A stretch of 64,000 nt of DNA, taken from NCBI RefSeq assembly GCF_010671565.1, contig NZ_JAABOQ010000005.1:124001-188000 (forward strand), in the 5' to 3' direction. Every line of letters starts with the position of its first letter. Positions within the stretch are counted from its first letter, which is position 1. Shown here piece by piece: positions 24,249-33,709 of the stretch. Under the pieces are notes generated by a model. That model saw nothing but the letters and a program-made list of their open reading frames with translations, was not told the DNA's origin and ran no database searches. The stretch is from Spongiivirga citrea (GTDB taxonomy: Bacteria > Bacteroidota > Bacteroidia > Flavobacteriales > Flavobacteriaceae). The position numbers were made by a program, and so were the translations under genes.

Positions 24249-24974
24249 TTACTTCTTGTTACTAGCCAAGATGTCAATTAAAGAAATTGAGGCATCTTCC
24301 ATATCATTTACAATACTATCAATCTTTGCGATGATGTAGTTGTAAAATATTTGAAGTATAATAGCCACAATAAGACCAAATACTGTTGTTAGTAATGCTA
24401 CCTGAATATCTGATGCAATAAGTGATGCATCTAATCCACCAGCTGCACTAATCTTTCTAAATGCAAGAATCATACCAATTACCGTTCCCATGAACCCAAG
24501 CATTGGTGCGATCGCGATGAATAACGAAATCCAAGAAACGTTCTTCTCTAATTGTCCCATTTGAACGCCACCATAGGCTACTACCGCTTTTTCTGCAGCA
24601 TCTACACCATCGTCAGCACGATCAAGACCTTGATAGAAAATAGAAGCAACAGGACCTTTTGTGTTACGGCATACTTCTTTTGCAGCTTCAACACCACCTG
24701 ACGCTAAAGCATCTTCTACACTGGCGATTAATTTTTTAGAATTGGTTGTTGCCATATTAAGGTATATGATTCTTTCAATACATATAGCAAGACCTAATAT
24801 CAAACACAATAATACAATACCCATGAATTCTGGACCCCCAGCGATAAAGTACTCTTTAAGTACTTGGTGGAAACCTTTTGGTGCAGGTGCTTCTGCACCA
24901 GATTGTAAAACTACAGCAGCATTTGCTGACATTGAAGCTCCGGCGATAGCCAGGATAGAGAATACTCTTTTCAT
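24249..24974 (-). CDS. exbB: MotA/TolQ/ExbB proton-channel family protein
   Basis: The 241-residue channel subunit has an N-terminal signal-like helix, then three membrane helices: about 50-70, and a pair (about 145-165 and 190-212) containing IAPMLGFMGTVIGMILAFR and ALLTTVFGLIVAIILQIFYNYI, the ExbB/TolQ proton-path signature. The large cytoplasmic loop is normal. It is first in the operon exbB, small membrane protein, exbD, exbD, likely energising a TonB-type or Tol-like system. No tonB or tolB is nearby. Confidence 0.93.
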   Translation of the reverse strand: MKRVFSILAIAGASMSANAAVVLQSGAEAPAPKGFHQVLKEYFIAGGPEFMGIVLLCLILGLAICIERIIYLNMATTNSKKLIASVEDALASGGVEAAKEVCRNTKGPVASIFYQGLDRADDGVDAAEKAVVAYGGVQMGQLEKNVSWISLFIAIAPMLGFMGTVIGMILAFRKISAAGGLDASLIASDIQVALLTTVFGLIVAIILQIFYNYIIAKIDSIVNDMEDASISLIDILASNKK

Positions 24975-25009
24975 TACTTTGAAATTAAATTTTGTTAGTT
25001 AATCGGGTT

Positions 25010-25049
25010 AAAGATATAAAAAAATTGTTAGTACAAATACGATACTAAT
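25010..25049 (-). promoter_or_regulatory. Putative exbB promoter overlapping the end of tRNA-Ser transcription
   Basis: On the minus strand TTTG (25038-25035), a 17-base spacer and TATCTTTA (25017-25010) resemble TTTG-N19-TAnnTTTG with a short spacer. The same stretch holds TTAGTA/TACTAA (25049-25044 with 25034-25029) followed by CAA and a T-run, which could be a weak terminator for tRNA-Ser. Both readings are tentative. Confidence 0.35.
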
Positions 25050-25052
25050 TGC

Positions 25053-25139
25053 AGAGAGGAAGGGATTCGAACCCTCGATACACTTTTGGTGTATACACAC
25101 TTTCCAGGCGTGCGCCTTCGACCACTCGGCCACCTCTCT
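25053..25139 (-). tRNA. tRNA-Ser (anticodon GGA)
   Basis: The 87-nt gene folds as a class II tRNA. The acceptor stem is AGAGAGG/CCTCTCT with discriminator G. The D arm follows (GGCCGAGTGGTCGAAGGC), then an anticodon stem-loop with GGA (25105-25103), a long variable arm (GTGTATACACC...) and a T arm GAGGGTTCGAATCCCTTC. CCA is not encoded. The long variable arm and GGA anticodon identify serine (UCC/UCU codons). Confidence 0.97.
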
Positions 25140-25213
25140 AAATAGTCATTTTGACCGAACAGGCGGGCAAATAACAAAAAATAGTCGAGTATGGAAAATA
25201 AAACCCGTTAATT

Positions 25214-26242
25214 TTAACTCATTTCACCTCGCAATGAAGTTTCATAAATAGACTTGAAAACTCCACGTTCGATTTTTTTACCGAGTAAGTACATCAGTTT
25301 TGTAACCGCAGCTTCACTCGTAATGTCTTTACCACTAACAAGACCTAGCTTTTTTAGGTGCGAACTTGTTTCATATTGTCCCATAATCACACTACCACCA
25401 GAACACTGGGTTACATTGATAATGTGTATGCCTTTTTTTATGGCATTTTTTATCAGTTTTGTGATCCAAGGTTCGGTCGGAGCATTACCAGCGCCATAGG
25501 TTTCTAAAATAACAGCTTCTAATCCTTCGGCATTCAAAATAGCTTCAATAAAAGCGGCTGTTATTCCAGGGAATAGTTTTATTAGACCAATATTGGTATT
25601 TAAATTTTTATGAACAATCAGTTTCTTTTTTAAGTTAGGTTTATATAAGTACTCCTTATATATATTCAAGTGCACACCTGATTCAACTAGCGGAGGATAA
25701 TTTAGAGAGTTGAAGGCCTCAAAATGTTCGGCATTTATTTTGGTGGTGCGATTAGCTCGATAAAGTTTATACTCAAAATAAAGCCCAACCTCCTTGATAA
25801 CCGGTTTTCCTTTTTCTTTTAATGATGCAATTTGAATGGCTGTAATTAAATTCTCCTTTGCGTCAGTTCGTAAATCACCTATGGGGAGTTGTGATCCAGT
25901 AAAAATGACTGGCTTAGCTAAATTTTCCAACATAAAACTTAAAGCAGAAGCTGAGTATGACATGGTGTCCGAGCCATGTAAGACAACGAATCCATCAAAT
26001 TCTTGATAGTTAGATTCAATAATCTCTGCGATTTGAACCCAGTATTCAGTATTCATATTTGACGAATCGATCGGATCGTCAAACGAGATGGTTTCAATAT
26101 TACAATCTAAATGAGATAATTCTGGAATGCGATCTAGCAGTTTATCAAAATTGAAAGCGCGTAATGCTCCAGATTCAAAATCTTTGATCATACCGATGGT
26201 GCCTCCGGTATAGATCAATAAAATATTCGGTTGATTCTTCAA
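25214..26242 (-). CDS. ansA: L-asparaginase type I (cytoplasmic)
   Basis: The 342-residue enzyme hydrolyses asparagine to aspartate and ammonia. Both active-site threonine motifs are present: LIYTGGTIGM near the start and FVVLHGSDTMSYSASAL, which also carries the Asp. The catalytic lysine is in LRTDAKENL. There is no signal peptide, which fits type I. Length and layout are normal. It lies downstream of no other gene on its strand and about 75 bases from tRNA-Ser. Confidence 0.95.
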   Translation of the reverse strand: MKNQPNILLIYTGGTIGMIKDFESGALRAFNFDKLLDRIPELSHLDCNIETISFDDPIDSSNMNTEYWVQIAEIIESNYQEFDGFVVLHGSDTMSYSASALSFMLENLAKPVIFTGSQLPIGDLRTDAKENLITAIQIASLKEKGKPVIKEVGLYFEYKLYRANRTTKINAEHFEAFNSLNYPPLVESGVHLNIYKEYLYKPNLKKKLIVHKNLNTNIGLIKLFPGITAAFIEAILNAEGLEAVILETYGAGNAPTEPWITKLIKNAIKKGIHIINVTQCSGGSVIMGQYETSSHLKKLGLVSGKDITSEAAVTKLMYLLGKKIERGVFKSIYETSLRGEMS

Positions 26243-26436
26243 TGAAAGTGATTTTTAAAATTGAAAAAAAACGGAAAGTCCATTTAGGTTGGTGCCTCCT
26301 AGATGTCAACTTTACTAGCTTCAAATATCGCTAAACTTCTGTTAAAACATGTTAAATAATCGGGTGTTCGTGTAACAGTCCAAAAATATCGGGGTCTCTC
26401 TATCAAATCATCAATCAAAAATCAAACTAACCAGTT

Positions 26437-29106
26437 ATGAAAATCCGAATTTCATTTGTGCTTTTACTAGCACTAACCACTACTTTTATTTTTGGACAAG
26501 AAACTGAAACTGAAGCGAGCTCGGAGAATAAGGAGGTGCCTAAAAAAATATATACCACCAAGGCTGTTTCGCAAGAAAGTGCTCCAACTATTGATGGTGT
26601 TTTAGATGATGAAAGTTGGAATGCTGTTGAATGGGGAGGTGATTTTATCGAAAATCAACCAGATGAGAATACCCCACCAAGTGAACAGACTAGGTTCAAG
26701 ATTCTGTACGATGCAAAAAATTTATATATCGGAGTTCGCGCGTATGATAAAGCGCCAGATAGTATTGTTAAGCGATTATCAAGACGCGATGGTTTTGCAG
26801 GCGATTGGGTAGAGGTTAATATTGACAGTTATCACGATATGCGTACGGCATTTTCATTTACGGCATCAGTATCCGGAGTTAAAGGCGATGAGTTTATAAG
26901 TAATAACGGAAATAACTGGGATAGTAGCTGGAATCCGATCTGGTATGTGGCTACTAATGTAGATGAGGAAGGCTGGACAGCTGAATATAGAATACCATTA
27001 AGTCAACTACGTTTTGACAAAGGTGATGATCAGGTTTGGGGAATACAATTTACGCGAAGACTGTTCAGAAAAGAAGAACGCTCGATATGGCAGCGCGTAC
27101 CGATAGATGCCGCAGGTTGGGTAAGTAATTTTGGTGAATTACGCGGACTTAAAAAATTAGAACCTCAAAAACAACGAGAAATACAACCCTACACAGTTGC
27201 ATCTGCTGAAACATTTGAGCGAGTAGCAGGAAACCCTTTTCTAGACGGGCGAGATTCGAAAATCACCTTTGGTCTTGATGGAAAAATCGGAATTACAAAT
27301 GATATGACGGTTGACTTTACCATCAACCCTGATTTTGGTCAGGTAGAAGCAGACCCATCAGCAATTGCGCTGGATGGTTTTCAGATATTTTTTAGAGAAC
27401 AGCGTCCATTTTTTGTTGAGAATGCGAACATATTTAGCTTTAACCTTTCTCAATCTCAAGCAGGAGACACATTTGGTTCAGATAACTTATTTTACTCAAG
27501 ACGTATTGGTCGAAATCCACAAGGTTTTCCTGAAACTGATGATGGCGCCTATGTCGATGTGCCAGAGAATACTACTATTTTAGGAGCTGCAAAGTTTAGC
27601 GGTAAGACCAAAGATGGTTGGTCATTTGGTATTCTTGAAAGCATCACCTCAAAGGAATATGCTCAGATCGACACTAACGGTGAGCTTAGCGAACAAATAG
27701 TGGAGCCACTTACTAACTATTTTGTTGGTCGACTTCAAAAAGATTTTAATGATGGTGATAGTTATGTGGGTGGAATCCTAACTGCCACTAATCGTGATCA
27801 ACTTTCTTCAAATGTTGACTTTTTGCACCAACAGGCCTATTCCGGGGGCTTAGATTTTAAACATCAATGGGCAAATCAAGCTTGGTATATGGAAGGAAAT
27901 GTAATAGGGAGTCATGTTCGTGGTAATGCAGAAGCAATTACAAGAACGCAGCGTTCAATAACGCATTTATTTCAACGTGTAGATGCTGATCATGTTTCTG
28001 TTGACGAAACCAAGACATCACTTACCGGAACTGGGGGTAACTTTAAAATGGGAAAAGCAGGTGATGGTAATTTTGTATTTGAATCTGGTGCAACGTGGCG
28101 CTCTCCTGAGTTAGAGGTTAATGATCTTGGATTTCAGCGTCGTGCAGATGACATTAGACACTACGCATGGGGAGCATACCGAATTTTAAAACCGACCAAA
28201 AGTTTTAGACGTGTTCAATTTAATTACAATCATTGGAGCGCCTGGGATTTTCAAGGCAACCATAATTTGCTTCAATTTAATGCCAACTCATGGCAAAATT
28301 GGCAGAATAACTGGTTCACAAATGCCGGTGTTACTTATACGGCATTGGCATATAATAATTTTGCTTTACGAGGTGGACCACGTTTACGAAATTCGCCTAG
28401 GCTGAACTATTGGAATAATATCAATTCCGATGGGAGAAAAGAAGTACGCTTTGGTTTTAGTAATGGTGGTGCTATGGCAACAGACCGTTCGAATAGCTTT
28501 TTTAGAGTTGGATTTTTTGTACGCTACCAGCCTCTAGATGCACTTACAATATCAGTCAATCCTTCGTACCGCATAAATGATGATAAATTGCAATGGATCA
28601 CCAATCAGGATTTTGGTGATGAAGTACGCTATTTAAATGGAAGCATCGACCAACGAACCTTGAGTATGTCTATTAGACTTAACTATAATATTAATCCGAA
28701 TATGACATTGCAGTATTGGGGTCAACCGTTTATTTCTCGAGGACGTTACAGCGATTTTAAATTTATAACTAATCCCGTAGCAAGCAGTTTTGATGATCGT
28801 TTTGATCAGTTTGATACTAATCAGATTAGTTTTGACAATGAGGCCTACAATATTGATGAAAATATTGATGGCATTACGGATTACAGCTTTAATAACCCTG
28901 ATTTTTCCTTCGTGCAATGGCGTTCTAACCTGGTTTTTAGATGGGAATATATTCCAGGATCCGAAGTATTCTTAGTATGGTCTCAAGACATCTCACAGTC
29001 AGGTGATCCTGCCGATGGGCTTTTTGGAAATTTAGAGGACAATGTTTTCGGAGCAAAGCCCAAGAATATTTTTCTGTTAAAAGCGACCTATCGACTGGTG
29101 TTATAA
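26437..29106 (+). CDS. DUF5916 outer-membrane protein with CBM9-like domain (paralogue 1)
   Basis: The 889-residue protein has a signal peptide (about 1-20, ending IFGQ) and a carbohydrate-binding family 9-like domain (about 45-220: APTIDGVLDDESWNAVEW, LYIGVRAYDKAPDSIVKRLSRRDG, RTAFSFTASVSGVKGDE, GWTAEYRIPLSQLRF). A long DUF5916 part (about 240-889) looks like a beta-barrel and ends in an outer-membrane strand (FLLKATYRLVL). Family motif DFTINPDFGQVEADP and FFREQRPFFVE are intact. The function is unproven; it may bind or pass glycans. A second copy follows immediately. Confidence 0.88.
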   Translation: MKIRISFVLLLALTTTFIFGQETETEASSENKEVPKKIYTTKAVSQESAPTIDGVLDDESWNAVEWGGDFIENQPDENTPPSEQTRFKILYDAKNLYIGVRAYDKAPDSIVKRLSRRDGFAGDWVEVNIDSYHDMRTAFSFTASVSGVKGDEFISNNGNNWDSSWNPIWYVATNVDEEGWTAEYRIPLSQLRFDKGDDQVWGIQFTRRLFRKEERSIWQRVPIDAAGWVSNFGELRGLKKLEPQKQREIQPYTVASAETFERVAGNPFLDGRDSKITFGLDGKIGITNDMTVDFTINPDFGQVEADPSAIALDGFQIFFREQRPFFVENANIFSFNLSQSQAGDTFGSDNLFYSRRIGRNPQGFPETDDGAYVDVPENTTILGAAKFSGKTKDGWSFGILESITSKEYAQIDTNGELSEQIVEPLTNYFVGRLQKDFNDGDSYVGGILTATNRDQLSSNVDFLHQQAYSGGLDFKHQWANQAWYMEGNVIGSHVRGNAEAITRTQRSITHLFQRVDADHVSVDETKTSLTGTGGNFKMGKAGDGNFVFESGATWRSPELEVNDLGFQRRADDIRHYAWGAYRILKPTKSFRRVQFNYNHWSAWDFQGNHNLLQFNANSWQNWQNNWFTNAGVTYTALAYNNFALRGGPRLRNSPRLNYWNNINSDGRKEVRFGFSNGGAMATDRSNSFFRVGFFVRYQPLDALTISVNPSYRINDDKLQWITNQDFGDEVRYLNGSIDQRTLSMSIRLNYNINPNMTLQYWGQPFISRGRYSDFKFITNPVASSFDDRFDQFDTNQISFDNEAYNIDENIDGITDYSFNNPDFSFVQWRSNLVFRWEYIPGSEVFLVWSQDISQSGDPADGLFGNLEDNVFGAKPKNIFLLKATYRLVL

Positions 29107-29161
29107 AATCCCAATTTTTGTTAAGAATTAATGTTTGTTGTTAAGGTTTTACTAAACCATA

Positions 29162-29191
29162 TTTGGTTTTGTTATGAGGATGTTAAATTCG
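29162..29191 (+). promoter_or_regulatory. Promoter of the second DUF5916 gene
   Basis: TTTG (29162-29165), an 18-base spacer and TAAATTCG (29184-29191) fit TTTG-N19-TAnnTTTG with one change in the -7 box. It sits 22 bases before the ATG, so the second paralogue can be expressed on its own. The same TAAATTCG box appears before the DUF2723 gene. Confidence 0.45.
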
Positions 29192-29213
29192 CCAGCAGTC
29201 AATCTAACCGAAC

Positions 29214-31847
29214 ATGAAACAAAGGGCAATTGCCGCTATAGTCAGCGTATTTTTCTTTTCTTTTTTATCAGCTCAGGAAGAACCCCAACAAACAGTTGTA
29301 CCCAAAAAAATATATACAACTAACAAACTAGCGCCTGAGACCGCTCCAGAAATCGACGGTATTTTAGATGATCAAAGCTGGGATACTGTAGAATGGGGAA
29401 CTGATTTTGTCGAGCAAAACCCTGACGAGAATACGCCACCGCTATATCAATCAAAATTTAAATTAACACATGACGATAAATTCATCTATGTTGGCATACG
29501 ATGTTATGATGCTGAACCTGATAAAATTGAAAAAAGATTAACGAGAAGAGATGGTTTTAGTGGAGATCGAATTACTGTAATATTTGACAGTTACCATGAT
29601 AAGCGAACCGCATTTTCGTTCACAATTACTGCCGCTGGCGTTAAAGGTGATGAATTTGTTTCACAGAACGGAGATAATTGGGATGAAAGCTGGAACCCCA
29701 TCTGGTATGTGGCGACCAATACTGATGCTGAAGGTTGGACTGCCGAAATGAAAATACCTTTTAGTCAGCTTAAGTTCGGGAAATCAAAAGAACAAATATG
29801 GGGTTTTCAACTTAGCCGATTAATTTTTAGAGAGCAAGAGCGGTCCGTATGGCAACGAATTCCTGTTGACGCTCCTGGTTTTATTAGCGAATTTGGTGAA
29901 CTACATGGTTTAATAGATATTGAGCAACAGAAGCAGTTGGAGATTCAACCTTTTACTTTATTGCAATATGATACTTTCCCAGAAGAAGCCGGAAACCCTT
30001 TTAGGGATGGGGATAACTTTAAACTAAACGCAGGGCTTGATGCCAAGATTGGTATTACCAATGACCTCACTTTAGATCTTACCGTAAATCCAGATTTTGG
30101 CCAAGTAGATGCCGACCCTGGTGCTATAGCCTTAGATGGTTTTCAATTATTTTTTCGTGAACAACGACCATTTTTTGTTGAGAATAAGAACATCTTCGAT
30201 TTTCGATTCGCCAACGGACAGGACAACGTTTTTTATAGTCGCCGTATCGGGCGAAGTCCACAAGGTAGCGCGCAAACTGTGGCTGGAGAATTTGTGGATC
30301 AACCGATTAGTAGTACAATTCTTGGCGCAGCGAAATTTAGTGGGAAAACCAAAAATGGCTGGTCTATTGGTTTACTAGAAAGCGTTACAGGAAAAATGTT
30401 TGCGGAGGTCGACAACAATGGTGACAGAAGAGAAGAATTGGTTGAGCCGTTAACGAATTACTTGGTCGCCCGAGCTCAAAAGGATTTTAACGAACGTAAT
30501 AGTTTTATTGGGGGAATTTTTACAGCGACTAATAGAAATTTGGAAGGTTTAGATTTTCTTAGAAAAGCAGCATATTCCGGCGGTTTGGATTTTCAACATA
30601 ACTGGAATGATCGAAAATACTTCATTCAAGGTAATGTAATTGCAAGTCATGTTACGGGAAGCGAAGAAGCCATAGAGCGCACTCAGCGTGAATTAACACA
30701 CTTGTTTCAACGCGTGGATGCTAGTCATGTTGAGGTCGATCCTACAAGGACATCGCTTACAGGTACAGGTGGTAAAATTGAAGGAGGTAAGCAAGGTGGA
30801 GGAAACTGGCGCTATAATGCTGGCCTTATCTGGCGTTCACCAGAATTGGAGTTAAATGATATTGGCTTCTTACGGCAAGCAGATCAAATTAATCAATTTG
30901 CCGAAGTGCGTTGGCAAACATTAAAGCCGACGGAATCATTTAGAAATATAAGCGTAGGGGCAGAGCAAACCTCCTCGTACGACTTTGATGGGAATTATAA
31001 CCGTATTCAATGGGAAATGCAAACCAATTTAAACTGGATTAACAATTGGTTTACTGAAGTAGGTGTAGGGCATAAACCTAGAATTTTCACTAATACTTTT
31101 TTAAGAGGTGGTCCTAGATGGCGTTTTTCGGATGAGAATTTTGTGTTTGCTTTTGCTGGAACTGATAATACCAAGAAATTTAGAACGGTTATTGGTCATG
31201 TATATTCAGCAGCAAGACAAAATAACTTTTCATTTAGGCGTTATGTGTTGCGTTTTCAATATCAGCCATTTGACGCATTGAATATTTCTATCAATAATTC
31301 ACTTGAAAATAATCCAAATAGAACACAGTACGTAACCGAGACTTCCTTTGATGGTGCTCCGCGGTATATATTAGGAAATATCAAACAGAAAACTTTTTCA
31401 TCTACTATTAGAATTAACTATAGTATCAATCCAAATTTGTCCATACAATATTACGGACAGCCTTTTATTTCAAGAGGTCGATATTCTGATTTTAACTTTG
31501 TGAATAATTCCACAGCAGAAGATTTAAATGAGAGAATTAGTTTATATAATGATAATCAAATCTCATTTGATGCAGCCACAAATACTTATAATGTAGATGA
31601 AAATACCAATGGAACGATAGATTATCAAATCGGAAATCCCGACTTCTCATTCGTGCAATTCCGATCGAATCTAGTAATGCGATGGGAATATATTCCTGGC
31701 AGCGAAATATTCTTAGTGTGGTCACAGGGCGTAACTGGATCTGGTGACCCTACTGAAACACTATTGAGTAGTCTAGACAATCAAATTCTTGGTCAGAAAC
31801 CAGAAAACACATTTTTGGTGAAAGCTACTTATAGGTTCGTATTATAA
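29214..31847 (+). CDS. DUF5916 outer-membrane protein with CBM9-like domain (paralogue 2)
   Basis: The 877-residue tandem paralogue of the preceding gene has the same order: signal peptide (1-20, ending LSAQ), CBM9-like domain (APEIDGILDDQSWDTVEW, RTAFSFTITAAGVKGDE, WTAEMKIPFSQLKF), DLTVNPDFGQVDADP, FFREQRPFFVE and a C-terminal barrel ending FLVKATYRFVL. Long blocks are shared with paralogue 1, but the periphery differs, so the duplication is not recent. Its stop codon abuts, without any gap, the stop codon of the convergent lipoprotein gene. Confidence 0.88.
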   Translation: MKQRAIAAIVSVFFFSFLSAQEEPQQTVVPKKIYTTNKLAPETAPEIDGILDDQSWDTVEWGTDFVEQNPDENTPPLYQSKFKLTHDDKFIYVGIRCYDAEPDKIEKRLTRRDGFSGDRITVIFDSYHDKRTAFSFTITAAGVKGDEFVSQNGDNWDESWNPIWYVATNTDAEGWTAEMKIPFSQLKFGKSKEQIWGFQLSRLIFREQERSVWQRIPVDAPGFISEFGELHGLIDIEQQKQLEIQPFTLLQYDTFPEEAGNPFRDGDNFKLNAGLDAKIGITNDLTLDLTVNPDFGQVDADPGAIALDGFQLFFREQRPFFVENKNIFDFRFANGQDNVFYSRRIGRSPQGSAQTVAGEFVDQPISSTILGAAKFSGKTKNGWSIGLLESVTGKMFAEVDNNGDRREELVEPLTNYLVARAQKDFNERNSFIGGIFTATNRNLEGLDFLRKAAYSGGLDFQHNWNDRKYFIQGNVIASHVTGSEEAIERTQRELTHLFQRVDASHVEVDPTRTSLTGTGGKIEGGKQGGGNWRYNAGLIWRSPELELNDIGFLRQADQINQFAEVRWQTLKPTESFRNISVGAEQTSSYDFDGNYNRIQWEMQTNLNWINNWFTEVGVGHKPRIFTNTFLRGGPRWRFSDENFVFAFAGTDNTKKFRTVIGHVYSAARQNNFSFRRYVLRFQYQPFDALNISINNSLENNPNRTQYVTETSFDGAPRYILGNIKQKTFSSTIRINYSINPNLSIQYYGQPFISRGRYSDFNFVNNSTAEDLNERISLYNDNQISFDAATNTYNVDENTNGTIDYQIGNPDFSFVQFRSNLVMRWEYIPGSEIFLVWSQGVTGSGDPTETLLSSLDNQILGQKPENTFLVKATYRFVL

Positions 31848-32492
31848 CTAGTAACAGCTTGTAGATAGTAAATTGTTATCTGCAATGCTCCAATTCGGTG
31901 GAATATTCTGTAATTGTTGACCACTAACCTGAATACAGGTAAAAGGGTTGTTTGTACTCCCAAATGTAAACAGCTCAGGGTTTTGAGAAACGTCAATGCG
32001 CTCCACCTGATTATCGGCTATGTCTAGTAGCTGTAAATTTGTGTTAGATGTAATATCAATCTCATTTAAATCATTATTCTTGGCGAAGACTTTTTCTAAT
32101 ATTGGTAAGCCTGTTACTTTTAATTTTTTCAAACCATTGTTATCTATAGATAGAAATTTTAGATTGGTGTTTTTAGTGAGGTCAAGTTCAGTAATATTAT
32201 TATCATTCACTCTAAAATCGTATAACATTCTAAAATCTTGAATTCCTGTAAGATCTGTTATTCCTTTATCATCTATAAAAATTTGTTTTTTATTTTCGAT
32301 GTTACTCGTTAAAACAGAGCCGTCCTCTACATCATCAAGACTTAATTCAATTAGACTTCTTTCAAAAGCGCTGTCCGGAATCAAGGTGCGCTGTGGTTCT
32401 GCTTCTCTTCGTTCGTCGTCGTTATAGCTATCATCAGAATTGCAAGCAGTCAGTAATAGTATAGTAAGTAGAAAGAAATATCGTAATAGCAT
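31848..32492 (-). CDS. Leucine-rich-repeat lipoprotein
   Basis: The 214-residue protein has a type II signal (MLLRYFFLLTILLLTAC, lipobox LTAC, Cys17). It carries bacterial SD22-like/internalin-like leucine repeats (LTGIQDFRMLYDFRVNDNNITELDLTKNTNLKFLSIDNNGLKKL..., with L-x-x-L-x-I/V-x-x-N). It probably sits in a membrane as a lipoprotein and binds another protein. The Met at 32492 is chosen because it gives the signal peptide; upstream codons give a nonsense-like leader. There is no gap to the DUF5916 gene on the other strand. Confidence 0.82.
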   Translation of the reverse strand: MLLRYFFLLTILLLTACNSDDSYNDDERREAEPQRTLIPDSAFERSLIELSLDDVEDGSVLTSNIENKKQIFIDDKGITDLTGIQDFRMLYDFRVNDNNITELDLTKNTNLKFLSIDNNGLKKLKVTGLPILEKVFAKNNDLNEIDITSNTNLQLLDIADNQVERIDVSQNPELFTFGSTNNPFTCIQVSGQQLQNIPPNWSIADNNLLSTSCY

Positions 32493-32625
32493 GATTTTGT
32501 TATTTAGCAATAAGACACCATTTTGACAATAGGGTTGTGCCAAAAATCTTATTTTGTTTAAAAATTATTTAATAAAGTTAAACAAAATATTTGTAATACT
32601 ATTGTTCTCACTTGCGTTAAGCTTG

Positions 32626-33222
32626 CTATTCAGTAGTGGTCAGTGCTTTTCTTAATTCAATTGTTTCTTCAATATCAACCAGTTCCTGTCGTATTTTCTT
32701 TTTGAGTGTCAGAATAATTATTATACCACTAACCAAGTACATTCCATAAAAAACGACCATGGGAACCCAGCTCAAATAGAGCAGAAATTCGGGAAATATC
32801 ATAAATAATCCAATAGTGTATATTACTAGTAGGCTAATGGTAAAAACACCATGTATCCTTCTTCTTAATTTTAAATATTGAACTGAGGCTGAAAGGTTGC
32901 CCACTGTATTGTGTGTTGGGTCTAGTTTATGGGATTGTTTGACACTATATATTTCCACAACTATTCTAATTACTAAAACGCCTATCATGAGGCCAGCTCC
33001 AATTCTACTAAGCGTTTCTTGAACAGGAGCAATGAATATAAAAAAAGTGCATATGACAATAAGTGTTAGCAATAGTACAAAGACATTTCCATAATGAAAT
33101 TTTGTGCTATCATTCTTCTTCTCGGTTATTTTTTTTAGGACTTCTTGAGACGTTTCATTCGCACTTAATGAATCCTTTTCAGCATTCCATAATTGCTGTA
33201 TGTCGTTAAAATCATTATTCAT
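32626..33222 (-). CDS. Membrane protein coupled to ECF sigma factor (putative anti-sigma)
   Basis: The 198-residue protein has a short cytoplasmic N-terminus (1-43: FNDIQQLWNAEKDSL...) and four membrane helices (about 45-65, 70-90, 122-142 and 148-170), then a charged tail. It does not match a classical anti-sigma domain. Its position right after an ECF sigma gene, with an 8-base overlap, and a cytoplasmic N-terminus suggest that it controls the sigma factor, which is inference. Confidence 0.7.
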   Translation of the reverse strand: MNNDFNDIQQLWNAEKDSLSANETSQEVLKKITEKKNDSTKFHYGNVFVLLLTLIVICTFFIFIAPVQETLSRIGAGLMIGVLVIRIVVEIYSVKQSHKLDPTHNTVGNLSASVQYLKLRRRIHGVFTISLLVIYTIGLFMIFPEFLLYLSWVPMVVFYGMYLVSGIIIILTLKKKIRQELVDIEETIELRKALTTTE

Positions 33223-33709
33223 TTTCTAATATTTTTTTAAGTCGTTGTTTGATACGGTGAATTTTTACGCGCACATTAACTACCGATATTCCTATGACCT
33301 CGGCAACCCCATCATAGGTTTCACCATCTAAAATCATCATTATCAATAAGCGGTCTATTTCATTCAACTTCCCTATTGCGGCATACAAGGATTGATTTTT
33401 AGTATCTACCTCTTCGGTAGGTTCATTCTTCAAAACACCCTCTATCTTTTCAAACTGAATGCTTCTTTTTCGTTTCTGTTTTCTTAAATATTGAAGACAA
33501 CTATTTACAGTAATTCGGTAAATCCATGTTTTCAGCGTTGATTTTCCTTCAAACGAGGATAATTTATTCCAGATGATGATGAATATTTCTTGCGTAAGAT
33601 CACCAGCTTGAGCACTATCTCCTTTCATATAACCCAAGCACATTTGGTATACCATAGGATAATGATCTTTATAGATCGATTCAAAAAGTTGAGCGTCTTG
33701 CTTACTCAT
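33215..33709 (-). CDS. ECF-type RNA polymerase sigma factor
   Basis: The 164-residue factor has sigma region 2 (about 8-75: IYKDHYPMVYQMCLGYMKGDSAQAGDLTQEIFIIIWNKL, with the -10-reading part STLKTWIYRITVNSCL) and region 4 (about 108-160: LNEIDRLLIMMILDGETYDGVAEVIGISVVNVRVKIHRIKQRL). There is no region 1 or 3, as in ECF sigma factors. Eight-base overlaps with both the upstream hydrolase and the downstream membrane protein suggest translational coupling of all three. Confidence 0.95.
   Translation of the reverse strand: MSKQDAQLFESIYKDHYPMVYQMCLGYMKGDSAQAGDLTQEIFIIIWNKLSSFEGKSTLKTWIYRITVNSCLQYLRKQKRKRSIQFEKIEGVLKNEPTEEVDTKNQSLYAAIGKLNEIDRLLIMMILDGETYDGVAEVIGISVVNVRVKIHRIKQRLKKILENE

Noticed and set aside
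19461-24974. Sigma-54 (-24/-12) promoters near rpoN
   Set aside because: I found no TGGC-N8-TTGC-like pair with the right spacing in the intergenic gaps; the genes nearby show TAnnTTTG-type boxes instead.
25018-25049. Firm terminator of tRNA-Ser
   Set aside because: The TTAGTA/TACTAA stem has only six weak base pairs and overlaps a possible exbB promoter; I list it only as tentative.
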